From assembly GCA_020740485.1 (NCBI GenBank), contig DYMN01000006.1, positions 27,840 through 91,839 of the forward strand: a stretch of DNA of 64,000 nucleotides. Direction: 5' to 3'. The notes beneath the pieces were generated by a model. The model searched no databases. It had not been told where the DNA came from and saw only the letters and a list, made by a program, of their open reading frames with translations. Within the stretch, counting starts at the first letter, position 1. The number at the start of each line of letters is the position of its first letter. Positions 10,030 through 17,569 of the stretch are shown here, piece by piece. The translations under genes and the position numbers were made by a program. This DNA is from Polaribacter sp. GTDB taxonomy: Bacteria > Bacteroidota > Bacteroidia > Flavobacteriales > Flavobacteriaceae.

Positions 10030-10833
10030 TCACACTCTTCCTTTAAAATGATCCATGGTGTGATAGATTCCCAATATTTTACCGGCGACAAAATCAAAAG
10101 CTTTCACCGGTAAAATGCCTTGCGTCAATCGAATAAAGTGCATTCCCAAGGGCATACTGACATATATTTTATCTTTTTCAATTCCTTTTAGAATCATTTT
10201 AGCGGCGTATTCCGGTTTTAATATAGGGATGATTTGCGATTTTACACCGTCGAACATACCGGTATTGATATAATAAGGGGTTACGGTAGTAACTTTTACA
10301 TTGGTATTCAAATACTCCATTTCGATACGCAAACTATCTGACCATCCGGTTGCTGCCCACTTACTGGCAACATAAACCGACATTTTTGGGTTGGAAATAA
10401 AACCTGCAGAAGAAGCAATATTGCAAATATGCCCTCCTCCATTTTGTATCATATCGGGTAAAAACTGTAGGGTAATTAACATCAACGAATTGGCATTAAT
10501 TGCCATAGTTTTATTGATTTCTTGCGTGGAATGTTCGTGAAAATATTTCCCGACCACCATTCCGGCATTGTTTATTAAGATGTCAATGTTGCCGTGATTT
10601 TGTTTCACCAACTGAGCAGTATTAATGATTTCGCTTTCACTACTTACATCTACTTTGTAGCCTGTGATTTTACCCAAATGAGTAAATTCATTAATAGTAG
10701 TATCAATTCCGTTTTGATTGATGTCCCAAATGATGAGTTCAGCTCCTTTTTCAAGCGCCCTACGCGTCATTATTTTCCCAATTCCCGAAGCGGCACCGGT
10801 AATGAGAACTTTGGTGTTAGAATGAATAAGCAT
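10030..10833 (-). CDS. SDR family NAD(P)-dependent oxidoreductase
   Basis: A classical short-chain dehydrogenase with the GAASGIG nucleotide-binding motif, the NNAG motif and the catalytic YVASK. The C-terminal extension with RLTQGILPVKAFDFVAG resembles SDRs acting on lipid or retinol-like substrates; the exact substrate cannot be told. I chose the ATG at 10833 (MLIHSNTK) over the TTG at 10854 of the ORF track because the upstream codon lies in a -7 promoter box. It precedes the aldehyde dehydrogenase on the same strand and probably shares its transcript. Confidence 0.88.
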   Translation of the reverse strand: MLIHSNTKVLITGAASGIGKIMTRRALEKGAELIIWDINQNGIDTTINEFTHLGKITGYKVDVSSESEIINTAQLVKQNHGNIDILINNAGMVVGKYFHEHSTQEINKTMAINANSLMLITLQFLPDMIQNGGGHICNIASSAGFISNPKMSVYVASKWAATGWSDSLRIEMEYLNTNVKVTTVTPYYINTGMFDGVKSQIIPILKPEYAAKMILKGIEKDKIYVSMPLGMHFIRLTQGILPVKAFDFVAGKILGIYHTMDHFKGRV

Positions 10834-10851
10834 TGTATGAAATATTTTCTC

Positions 10852-10859
10852 CAAATATA
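10852..10859 (-). promoter_or_regulatory. Promoter -7 box of the SDR gene
   Basis: Minus-strand TATATTTG matches TAnnTTTG and lies about 19 nt upstream of the chosen ATG. This position also argues against the earlier TTG start. Confidence 0.55.
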
Positions 10860-10896
10860 CAATTTGTCAGGAGAAAAAGCAAAATCATTTGAAATA

Positions 10897-10929
10897 AAAA
10901 AGTCCCAATCTAAAAGATTGGGACTTTTT
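10897..10929 (-). terminator. Terminator after tRNA-Phe
   Basis: A 15-bp inverted repeat, AAAAAGTCCCAATCT / AGATTGGGACTTTTT, with a 3-nt loop, directly downstream of tRNA-Phe on its strand. The A/T runs give a U-tract in the transcript. Confidence 0.85.
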
Positions 10930-10932
10930 ATG

Positions 10933-11005
10933 TGGTACCCCCAGGAATCGAACCAGGGACACATGGATTTTCAGTCCATTGCTCTACCAACTGAGCTAGG
11001 GTACC
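10933..11005 (-). tRNA. tRNA-Phe (GAA)
   Basis: The minus-strand sequence folds into a 73-nt cloverleaf. It has acceptor GGTACCC / GGGTACC, D-arm GCTC...GAGC, anticodon loop CTGAAAA with anticodon GAA, and T-loop TTCGATT. The discriminator is A, and the CCA end is not fully encoded (ACA follows the acceptor). A 13-nt copy of its 5' end lies about 85 bp upstream. Confidence 0.97.
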
Positions 11006-11028
11006 GTATTACTTATTTCTTTTTTTCA

Positions 11029-11102
11029 ATTTTCAGTCTCTTTGCTTTACCATCCCGATAGACCTGCCACGCAAGGCGTGGTATCGTGAGAGCTAGGGTA
11101 CC
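11029..11102 (-). pseudogene. Disrupted partial copy of tRNA-Phe
   Basis: On the minus strand the first 13 nt, GGTACCCTAGCTC, are identical to the 5' end of the intact tRNA-Phe. About 37 unrelated nt follow (11053-11089), holding a GC-rich hairpin (CCACGC-AAG-GCGTGG). After that, tRNA-like sequence resumes: GGTAAAGCAA against GGTAGAGCAA, then GACTGAAAAT, which contains the GAA anticodon loop. The 3' half is not recognisable. I read it as a tandem tRNA-Phe copy broken by a short insertion and decayed. The 13-nt match is certain; the second half of the match is weaker. Confidence 0.55.
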
Positions 11103-11118
11103 TTTTTGAATGGGGTTG

Positions 11119-11126
11119 CAAATATA
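11119..11126 (-). promoter_or_regulatory. Promoter -7 box for the tRNA-Phe unit
   Basis: Minus-strand TATATTTG (TAnnTTTG) lies about 16 nt upstream of the broken copy and about 113 nt upstream of the intact tRNA-Phe. The intact gene is therefore probably transcribed through its disrupted neighbour. Confidence 0.5.
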
Positions 11127-11144
11127 AGAAGTTTTTTTAATTAA

Positions 11145-11177
11145 CAAAAAACATCCGAAAATTTCGGATGTTTTTTG
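11145..11177 (-). terminator. Terminator after rplY
   Basis: The near-perfect palindrome ACATCCGAAAATTTCGGATGT is flanked by A-runs and T-runs, 12 bp downstream of the rplY stop. It works in both directions on paper, and its U-tract fits rplY. Confidence 0.8.
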
Positions 11178-11188
11178 TTGAAAAAGTT

Positions 11189-11782
11189 TTATTCATCGTC
11201 TTCGTCGGCTTCTTCAGTTGCTACTGCAACGGCAGCTCCTCTTGCCATACGGACTTGACAAATCACGATATTGTCGGGTTGGTTTATTTTATACTCCTCA
11301 ACTCGGATGTCTTGAACAGTTACTTTTTCCCCAATTTTTAACTTCTCAATGTCAATGTTAATAACATCCGGAAGATTTTTAGGTAATGCTGTAACAGACA
11401 ATCTTGTGTTGGTAATTTTCAAAAGTCCTCCTGCTCTAACTCCGGCAGGGCTTCCATTTAGTTTTACAGGAATACTCATTGTAATCGATTTATCATCGTG
11501 CAATTGATAAAAATCTATGTGTAAAATTGCATCAGATACAGGGTGGTACTGAACATCTTGCTTGATAGCGTTAAACACCTTGTCACCACCTAAATCTAAA
11601 CTCACCGTATGTACGTCAGGAGTATAAATTAAAGGTTTTAATGACATTTCATCAACTGAAAAGTGAATTACTTCCTTCCCTCCGTATAATACGCAAGGGA
11701 CCTTTTCAGCATTACGTAGTGCCTTACTGTCTTTCTTGCCTACGCTTTCTCTTTTGGATCCTTTGATCGAAATAGATTTCAT
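11189..11782 (-). CDS. rplY: 50S ribosomal protein L25, long (Ctc) form
   Basis: It binds 5S rRNA in the large ribosomal subunit. The 197 residues correspond to the long TL5/Ctc form: an N-terminal L25 domain (SKALRNAEKVPCVLYGG, then HIDFYQL) and a C-terminal beta domain (DVINIDIEKLKIGEKVTVQDI) with an acidic tail (EEADEDDE). It starts at ATG 11782. prs lies 220 bp upstream on the same strand, an arrangement common in Bacteroidota. The intervening AT-rich stretch holds no other gene. Confidence 0.96.
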   Translation of the reverse strand: MKSISIKGSKRESVGKKDSKALRNAEKVPCVLYGGKEVIHFSVDEMSLKPLIYTPDVHTVSLDLGGDKVFNAIKQDVQYHPVSDAILHIDFYQLHDDKSITMSIPVKLNGSPAGVRAGGLLKITNTRLSVTALPKNLPDVINIDIEKLKIGEKVTVQDIRVEEYKINQPDNIVICQVRMARGAAVAVATEEADEDDE

Positions 11783-12002
11783 TTGTTTATTGATTATTAA
11801 TTATTGATTATTTGGTTATTTGGTTAATTATTATTATCTTATTTATTTCAAAAAAAAATTCGATGATTACTTCGAAATTAATAATATCAATTGCAACGTA
11901 AATAAAAAAATTGATTACTCTAATTTATTCTTGTAAAACTCTGTTTAATAAAAAAAGTTCATCAAATAATAAAAATTATTCTTGCTTTTTACTTTTTACT
12001 TT

Positions 12003-12941
12003 TTACATTATAAATTGCCAACTCGTTGATTCATTGCCTTGAACATTATGCATCACCTGCGCAAATAAAGGGGCGCAAGATACAACTTTTATTTTATCAT
12101 TCGCAAATTTTAATGGAATTGTATCTGTAACCATTACTTCAGTCAATGGTGAAGTGGTAATTCTCTCATTAGCTTTACCTGAAAAAATAGCGTGTGTAGC
12201 AATGGCTCTTACGCTTTTTGCTCCTTTGTCTAACATCAATTCAGCTGCTTTTGTAATCGTTCCGGCAGTATCTATCATATCATCTACCAATATTACATTT
12301 TTTCCTTCCACGTTTCCAATGAGTTCCATTTTACTTACCACATTAGCTTTTTCTCTTTGCTTGTAACAGATAACCACATCTGAATCTAAATATTTTGAAT
12401 AAGAATGTGCTCTCTTTGATCCTCCCATATCCGGTGATGCAATCACTAAATTATCTAACTGTAATGATTGAATATAAGGTATGAATATTGCTGAAGCATA
12501 CAAATGGTCAACCGGTTTTTCAAAAAAACCTTGAATTTGGTCAGCGTGCAAATCCATCGTCATAATTCGTGTAGCACCAGCGCTTTGCAATAAATTTGCT
12601 ACCATTTTTGCCCCAATCGCCACTCTGGGTTTATCTTTTCTATCTTGGCGCGCCCATCCGAAATAGGGCATCACTGCCGTAACGTGGCGAGCCGATGCTC
12701 TTTTAGCAGCATCTAACATCAATAACATTTCCATTAAATTATCAGAAGGAGGCATGGTTGAGCCAATGATGAAAACCCTGCGTCCTCTCACAGATTCCTC
12801 AAAGGCAGGTTGAAACTCACCGTCGCTGAATCTTTGAACATTCACTTTACCTAACTCTAATCCGTAACTTTTTGCAATTTTAAGCGCTAATTCCTCACTT
12901 TGAGAACACGCGAAAATTTTGGGTGGCAGATCAAAACTCAT
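12003..12941 (-). CDS. prs: Ribose-phosphate pyrophosphokinase
   Basis: It makes PRPP from ribose-5-phosphate and ATP, feeding purine, pyrimidine, NAD and histidine synthesis. The enzyme is 312 residues, normal for class I. Visible motifs are KVNVQRFSDGEFQPAF, DLHADQIQGFF and the PRPP-binding loop VILVDDMIDTAGTI. The start is ATG 12941, preceded by a TAATTTTG promoter box. It links to the his operon and upp elsewhere in this window, both of which use PRPP. Confidence 0.97.
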   Translation of the reverse strand: MSFDLPPKIFACSQSEELALKIAKSYGLELGKVNVQRFSDGEFQPAFEESVRGRRVFIIGSTMPPSDNLMEMLLMLDAAKRASARHVTAVMPYFGWARQDRKDKPRVAIGAKMVANLLQSAGATRIMTMDLHADQIQGFFEKPVDHLYASAIFIPYIQSLQLDNLVIASPDMGGSKRAHSYSKYLDSDVVICYKQREKANVVSKMELIGNVEGKNVILVDDMIDTAGTITKAAELMLDKGAKSVRAIATHAIFSGKANERITTSPLTEVMVTDTIPLKFANDKIKVVSCAPLFAQVMHNVQGNESTSWQFIM

Positions 12942-12967
12942 AAATTAGCATTAATGAAGTTATTTTG

Positions 12968-12975
12968 CAAAATTA
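12968..12975 (-). promoter_or_regulatory. prs promoter -7 box
   Basis: Minus-strand TAATTTTG fits TAnnTTTG, about 27 nt upstream of the prs ATG. The -33 element is not clear. Confidence 0.5.
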
Positions 12976-13026
12976 CATCTTTTTTACGGAAAACCTTACT
13001 AACATTTATAAAATCATTTTTTATTA

Positions 13027-13055
13027 TTGTTTTTCAAATATTTTTTCTACTTTTG
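13027..13055 (+). promoter_or_regulatory. tRNA-Leu promoter
   Basis: TTG, an 18-nt spacer and TACTTTTG match the Bacteroidota consensus (-33 TTG, -7 TAnnTTTG). It ends 19 nt before the tRNA-Leu 5' end. Confidence 0.65.
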
Positions 13056-13074
13056 TCGTCCCTATTTCATTTAG

Positions 13075-13158
13075 GCCTTGGTGGCGGAATTGGTAGACGC
13101 GCTGGACTCAAAATCCAGTGCTAGCAATAGCGTGTGGGTTCGATTCCCACCCAAGGTA
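13075..13158 (+). tRNA. tRNA-Leu (CAA)
   Basis: An 84-nt class II tRNA. The acceptor is GCCTTGG / CCAAGGT with a G-U first pair. The anticodon loop is CTCAAAA (anticodon CAA), the variable arm GCTAGCAATAGC and the T-loop TTCGATT. The discriminator is A and no CCA is encoded. Confidence 0.97.
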
Positions 13159-13168
13159 CTTTAAAATC

Positions 13169-13196
13169 AACATCCTCACGTGGGATGTTTTTTTTT
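13169..13196 (+). terminator. tRNA-Leu terminator
   Basis: AACATCC / GGATGTT with a short loop is followed by nine or more Ts, 10 nt after the tRNA. The ATG at 13185 that could start ribF lies inside this hairpin and T-run. Confidence 0.8.
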
Positions 13197-13223
13197 GTGA
13201 TTAGATATTATACCCTATTTTTG
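13195..13223 (+). promoter_or_regulatory. Candidate ribF promoter
   Basis: TTG, an 18-nt spacer and TATTTTTG form a good Bacteroidota promoter right after the tRNA-Leu terminator. Transcription would begin near 13229. Confidence 0.5.
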
Positions 13224-13238
13224 TATAAATTTTTTAAA

Positions 13239-14144
13239 TTGAACGAATCATATCCTTCCATAATAGCACTTGGCACTTTTGACGGAGTGCATCTGGGACA
13301 TCAACAAATTATTCATCAGGTTTTGACAATGGCATTCGATGAAAAGTTAAAACCTATTTTAGTTACTTTTTTTCCGCATCCTTCACATATCCTAAATCCT
13401 GAAAAACCCTTAAAACTGATAAATTCCATAGATGAGCGGGTCAAACTGATAAAAAGTCATGGCATTGAATCAGTTTATGTTCAGGAATTTACACGCGAAT
13501 TTGCTAATCAGTCCGCTGCTGAATTTGTGGAAAACACACTACTCAAAGAGCTCAATATGAAAATATTAATCGTGGGGCATGATCACCAATTCGGCAAAAA
13601 TAAAGAAGGGGACTTTGAGTTTTTATCTCAATTAGGCGCGAAAAAAGGATTCAAAGTGATTCAAGTTAAGCCTTTCTATTATCAAGGCTACTTAATCAGC
13701 TCAACACTCATCAGAAATTTAATTCTAGAAGGGGATTTTGATAAAGCCAATTCATTTTTGGGTTATCCCTTCTGCTTATTTGGAAAAGTGGTACAAGGCA
13801 ATCAATTAGGAAGAAAAATCGGATTTAACACGGCTAATATCGTTTTAGACTTTTCCAATAAAATAGTCCCAAGATTGGGTGTTTACATCGTAAAAACAAA
13901 TATCCTCGGAGAAATCGTTTGGGGAATGATGAATGTTGGTTTTCGACCCACAGTAGATGGAAAAACCCAAACCATTGAAGTTCATTTTTTCTTTTTTGAT
14001 AAAGATTTGTATTTTCAACATTTGAAAATTAAAGTTTTACATTGGGTAAGGGAAGAAAGGAAGTTTTCTGATATTGACGAATTGAAGAACCAACTGAATA
14101 AAGATAAAAACACCGCTTTAACGTGGATTAATCAATATAAATAA
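13239..14144 (+). CDS. ribF: Bifunctional riboflavin kinase / FAD synthetase
   Basis: It phosphorylates riboflavin to FMN and adenylates FMN to FAD. The N-terminal nucleotidyltransferase domain has GTFDGVHLGHQ and VGHDHQFGKNKEGD followed by SSTLIRNLI. The C-terminal flavokinase domain has GRKIGFNTANI and GMMNVGFRPTVDG. The ORF track start (GTG 13134) lies inside tRNA-Leu and is wrong. ATG 13185 lies in the tRNA terminator. TTG 13239 fits the promoter best, but it leaves a short N-terminus, and TTG 13221 is a further option, so the start is uncertain. The stop overlaps folB by one base. Confidence 0.93.
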   Translation: MNESYPSIIALGTFDGVHLGHQQIIHQVLTMAFDEKLKPILVTFFPHPSHILNPEKPLKLINSIDERVKLIKSHGIESVYVQEFTREFANQSAAEFVENTLLKELNMKILIVGHDHQFGKNKEGDFEFLSQLGAKKGFKVIQVKPFYYQGYLISSTLIRNLILEGDFDKANSFLGYPFCLFGKVVQGNQLGRKIGFNTANIVLDFSNKIVPRLGVYIVKTNILGEIVWGMMNVGFRPTVDGKTQTIEVHFFFFDKDLYFQHLKIKVLHWVREERKFSDIDELKNQLNKDKNTALTWINQYK

Positions 14145-14512
14145 TGGGAATCATTAAACTAAAAAACATCAAACTATATGCTTATCACGGATGCTTAAGA
14201 GAAGAAGCACTTATAGGCAGCGAATACAGAGTAGATTTAACTGTAAAGGCAAACTTAAAACCTTCAGCAAAATCTGATAAGTTAAAAGATACCATAGATT
14301 ATGTAACCCTAAATACCATTGTTAAGGAAGAAATGGCACTGCGCTCTGAACTATTGGAAAACGTTGCCAAAAGAATAATAGATCGTATAATGAAAAATTT
14401 TCCTACCGTAACAATGATAGAAGTAGATGTTGCAAAAACCAACCCGCCCATTGGGGGGAATGTGGAAAGTGTAAACGTGATATTGACAGAAAAACGCAAA
14501 CTAAAAAAATAA
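14144..14512 (+). CDS. folB: Dihydroneopterin aldolase
   Basis: It cleaves 7,8-dihydroneopterin to 6-hydroxymethyl-dihydropterin and glycolaldehyde in folate synthesis. The 122 residues have the normal length and motifs: YAYHGCLREE near the N-terminus, DTIDYVTL, LLENVAKRI and the C-terminal KTNPPIGGNVESVNV. The start overlaps the ribF stop (taATG), so the two cofactor genes are co-transcribed and probably translationally coupled. Confidence 0.95.
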   Translation: MGIIKLKNIKLYAYHGCLREEALIGSEYRVDLTVKANLKPSAKSDKLKDTIDYVTLNTIVKEEMALRSELLENVAKRIIDRIMKNFPTVTMIEVDVAKTNPPIGGNVESVNVILTEKRKLKK

Positions 14513-14534
14513 TAGGTTTTTTTATTTTTTTATG

Positions 14535-14542
14535 TAAATTTG
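14535..14542 (+). promoter_or_regulatory. Candidate tRNA-Cys promoter -7 box
   Basis: TAAATTTG matches TAnnTTTG and is followed by GCATCCCC. It lies about 92 nt upstream of tRNA-Cys. The spacer between holds CTTTT-rich direct repeats of unknown role. Confidence 0.45.
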
Positions 14543-14633
14543 CATCCCCATAATGTTAGTAAGTGAGAGCTGAAAGGAAAAAATCATCCTTTTCCCTTTT
14601 AACTTTTTCCTTTTAACTTTTAACATTCTAATA

Positions 14634-14704
14634 GGCACTTTGGCCGAGTGGTCAGGCAGAGGTCTGCAAAACCTTGTACAGCGGTTCGAATCCGCTAGGT
14701 GCCT
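14634..14704 (+). tRNA. tRNA-Cys (GCA)
   Basis: A 71-nt cloverleaf with acceptor GGCACTT / AGGTGCC, D-arm GCCGAGTGGTCAGGC, anticodon loop CTGCAAA (anticodon GCA), T-loop TTCGAAT and discriminator U. No CCA is encoded. Confidence 0.97.
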
Positions 14705-14711
14705 CTGAAAG

Positions 14712-14748
14712 AAAACCATCATTCAACGAAGTTGTTTGATGGTTTTTT
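14712..14748 (+). terminator. tRNA-Cys terminator
   Basis: Inverted repeat AAACCATCA ... TGATGGTTT with an inner TTCAAC-GAA-GTTG stem, followed by a T-run. Confidence 0.8.
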
Positions 14749-14887
14749 GTTTTTCATCAAAGATTTTTATTTATTTGCTCAATAATTTAACAAAAAAAAT
14801 GAAATGAGCATAACAAAAAGTTGATACCAACCGAAAATGATTATGCGAATTCCATCTGACCTTTAAAAAACAATTAAACATAAGCGG

Positions 14888-17347
14888 ATGAAAGTATTAA
14901 AATTTGGTGGAACATCGGTAAGCTCTCAAATATCACTACAAAATCTCGTAAAAATTGTAAAAACAGAATACGCTATTGATAATGAATTGATTGTAGTGTG
15001 TTCTGCGCTTTCCGGGATTACCAATTTATTGCAAAAAATGGCAATAGATGCCTCTTTACAACAAAATTACACTATTGATTTAAAAGAAGTTGAATCGATT
15101 CACATCCAACTGATAAAAGAAGTGTTACCCATTCATTTTCAAAATGAAGTACTTATTCATCATAAACTATTACTCAATGAATTAGAAAATATTTTGGAAA
15201 GTGTGTCCTATTTGAGAGAAATATCTCCCAAAACGAACGACCGAATTATTTCTTTTGGTGAAAAATGGAGTAATCAAATTGTATACAATCTTCTCAAAGA
15301 AAATATAGACCCTATCATCTCCGTTAATACGAAAACTTTAATCAAGACGGACTCCAACTTTGGAAATGCACAAATAGATTTTGAACTCACTGAAAAAATC
15401 GTTCAAGATTGGTATCAAACCCTTAAAAATCAAAAACCCGTAGTAATAGCTACCGGATTTATTGCGTCTGACATCTCAGGAAATACTACCACTTTAGGAA
15501 GAGGAGGTAGTGATTACACAGCTTCTGTTTTGGGGGCCTTACTCAACGCATCTGAAATTCAAATTTGGACCGATGTCAACGGCTTTATGACCGCCGACCC
15601 AAAATGGGTTTCCAATGCTAAAAGTTTGCCTTTTTTGAGCTATGCAGAAGCGATGGAACTTTCCTATTTCGGGGCTAAAGTCATTTACCCACCCACGATG
15701 ATTCCGGTTATCAATAAGCAAATCCCCATTTTAATCAAAAACACTTTAAATCCTGAATTTATCGGAACTACAATACATAATTCCACTGAAAAGGGAAATT
15801 CTATGGCTAAAGGAATTGCTTCTGTTAATGACTTAGCTTTGATAAACATTGAGGGAAATGGATTAATTGGGTTTAAAGGTTTCGACGGTAGACTTTTTAC
15901 TGCATTGGCTAACCACGATGTTAATATTATTATGGTTACCCAAGCCGGCTCTGAACACAGCATCAGTTTTGCGTTAAGTCCCCAAGACGCCGAAAAAGCA
16001 AAAAAAATTATTTTAAAAGAGTTTAAATATGAATTTTTGATTAATAAAATTGAAAAAGTCAGTATAGAAAAAGACGTGAGTATAGTGGCGGTAGTAGGAG
16101 AAAACATGAAACACCGTAAAGGAATTGCAGGCAAAGTGTTTCACGCTTTAGGCAAAGCAGGGGTCAATATCATCGCTATTGCTCAAGGTTCATCTGAATT
16201 GAATATTTCGATGATTATAAAAAAAGAAACGCTCAAAAAAGCAATCAATGCTATCCACAATGATTTGTTTCTATCTGACATAAAAAATGCGCATCTATTC
16301 GTTGCAGGCATCGGGAATATTGGAGGAGAACTACTAAAACAATTGGACCAACAAAACACCAAATTAGCAACTAATCACAATTTACAACTCAATTTAATCG
16401 GGATTGCCAACTCTAAAAAAACCTTTATTGATATAAGTGATTTGCAATTTAAAAATTACAGAGAAAAATTAACTCAAAAAGGGGCAAAAATTTCTTTTGA
16501 TACCATATTGGAAAATCTAAAAAATACGCATTTACCTAATTTGATCTTTGTGGATAATACGGCAGATGCAAGTTTAGCTTTTTACTATAAAAAATTTTTA
16601 GAAAACAATATATCAGTGGTAACTTGCAATAAAATAGCTACCTCAAGTCAGCAATCAGAATATGATGAATTAAAGAAAATTACATTAGAAAAAAATATCA
16701 GTTTTCTCTACGAAACCAATGTGGGCGCCGGATTGCCTATCATCAAGACAATTCAAGATTTGATTGCCAGCGGCGATGAAATCATTAAAGTTGAAGCCAT
16801 TTTAAGTGGCACACTTTCTTATATTTTCAATCAATATTCCAAAGAAAAAACCTTTGCACAGGTTGTAAAAGATGCTCAAGAAAAGGGTTACACTGAGCCC
16901 AATCCGGTTGACGATTTATCTGGCAAAGATTTTGCGCGCAAAATGTTGATTTTAGCACGTGAATCAGGGGTAAAAATGGAAATGGACGAAATTGAAATAG
17001 AACCTATTTTACCGGAAGTAGCCTTAAAAGCCTCCAATTTAAAAGAATTCTATCAAAGCCTTGAACATAACGAAACGCTGTTTGCACATCAAAGAGATAA
17101 AGCTTTTGAAAACAAACAATTCCTGAGATATATGGGAACGTTTGAAAATGGGAAAGTGAAATTAGCAATCAAAGCAGTCGATCAAAATCATCCATTCTAC
17201 GGACTCACGGGAAGTGATAATATTATCGCCATTACCACAAATAGGTATTTAAACAATCCGCTTGTAGTAAAAGGACCCGGAGCCGGAGCTTGCGTTACAG
17301 CAGCCGGTGTTTTTGCCGATATTATGAGTGCCGCTAACCTGTTTTAA
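14888..17347 (+). CDS. thrA: Bifunctional aspartokinase / homoserine dehydrogenase
   Basis: It catalyses the first and third steps from aspartate to threonine. The N-terminal kinase (residues 1 to about 290) has KFGGTSVSS, GRGGSDYTAS and IWTDVNGFMTADP. ACT-type regulatory repeats follow (VNIIMVTQAGSEHSISF; KAGVNIIAIAQGSSELNIS). The C-terminal dehydrogenase (about 465-819) has the GIGNIGGEL nucleotide motif and AILSGTLSYIFNQ. At 819 residues it is a full-length fusion. It heads the thrA-thrB-thrC cluster, and a 222-bp gap with a short repeat separates it from thrB. I saw no Thr/Ile-rich leader peptide upstream, so attenuation is not supported. Confidence 0.97.
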   Translation: MKVLKFGGTSVSSQISLQNLVKIVKTEYAIDNELIVVCSALSGITNLLQKMAIDASLQQNYTIDLKEVESIHIQLIKEVLPIHFQNEVLIHHKLLLNELENILESVSYLREISPKTNDRIISFGEKWSNQIVYNLLKENIDPIISVNTKTLIKTDSNFGNAQIDFELTEKIVQDWYQTLKNQKPVVIATGFIASDISGNTTTLGRGGSDYTASVLGALLNASEIQIWTDVNGFMTADPKWVSNAKSLPFLSYAEAMELSYFGAKVIYPPTMIPVINKQIPILIKNTLNPEFIGTTIHNSTEKGNSMAKGIASVNDLALINIEGNGLIGFKGFDGRLFTALANHDVNIIMVTQAGSEHSISFALSPQDAEKAKKIILKEFKYEFLINKIEKVSIEKDVSIVAVVGENMKHRKGIAGKVFHALGKAGVNIIAIAQGSSELNISMIIKKETLKKAINAIHNDLFLSDIKNAHLFVAGIGNIGGELLKQLDQQNTKLATNHNLQLNLIGIANSKKTFIDISDLQFKNYREKLTQKGAKISFDTILENLKNTHLPNLIFVDNTADASLAFYYKKFLENNISVVTCNKIATSSQQSEYDELKKITLEKNISFLYETNVGAGLPIIKTIQDLIASGDEIIKVEAILSGTLSYIFNQYSKEKTFAQVVKDAQEKGYTEPNPVDDLSGKDFARKMLILARESGVKMEMDEIEIEPILPEVALKASNLKEFYQSLEHNETLFAHQRDKAFENKQFLRYMGTFENGKVKLAIKAVDQNHPFYGLTGSDNIIAITTNRYLNNPLVVKGPGAGACVTAAGVFADIMSAANLF

Positions 17348-17421
17348 ATTAAAAGTATATTGATCAGGTTGAGTGAATGAATTCTTGACGCAATTTATAA
17401 CTCTAAAATCAATCTAAAATC

Positions 17422-17541
17422 GTAAATCGTGGTTTTGAGACTTCTACTTCCGCTAAATTCGCCACGCAAGTTGAAAATCACGACTTGGCGCGAGCGTCGT
17501 ATCGGAATCGACAAGCACACTGCAGGCAAGCTCAACCACCT
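17422..17541 (+). repeat. Short interspersed element between thrA and thrB
   Basis: The left end GTAAATCGTGGTTT (14 nt) and right end CAGGCAAGCTCAACCACCT (19 nt) are identical to the ends of the element in the hisB-hisH gap. The ends form a short inverted repeat (GTGGTT / AACCAC). The interior has hairpin-forming GC-rich sequence (CGCCACGCAAGT ... ACTTGGCG) and TCGACAAGC, part of the common flavobacterial repeat. It encodes no protein. The rest of the 17348-17569 gap shows nothing else. Confidence 0.7.
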
Positions 17542-17569
17542 TTAATAAATCAAAAAAATTCAAAAAATT

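Noticed and set aside
10594-11061. 155-residue plus-strand ORF
   Set aside because: It runs antisense through the SDR gene, its terminator, tRNA-Phe and the broken tRNA copy.
12900-13124. 74-residue plus-strand ORF ending in tRNA-Leu
   Set aside because: It overlaps the prs 5' end, both promoters and tRNA-Leu, and is not protein-like.
14760-14887. Leader-peptide attenuation of thrA
   Set aside because: I found no run of Thr or Ile codons in a short ORF and no terminator hairpin with a T-run close to thrA.
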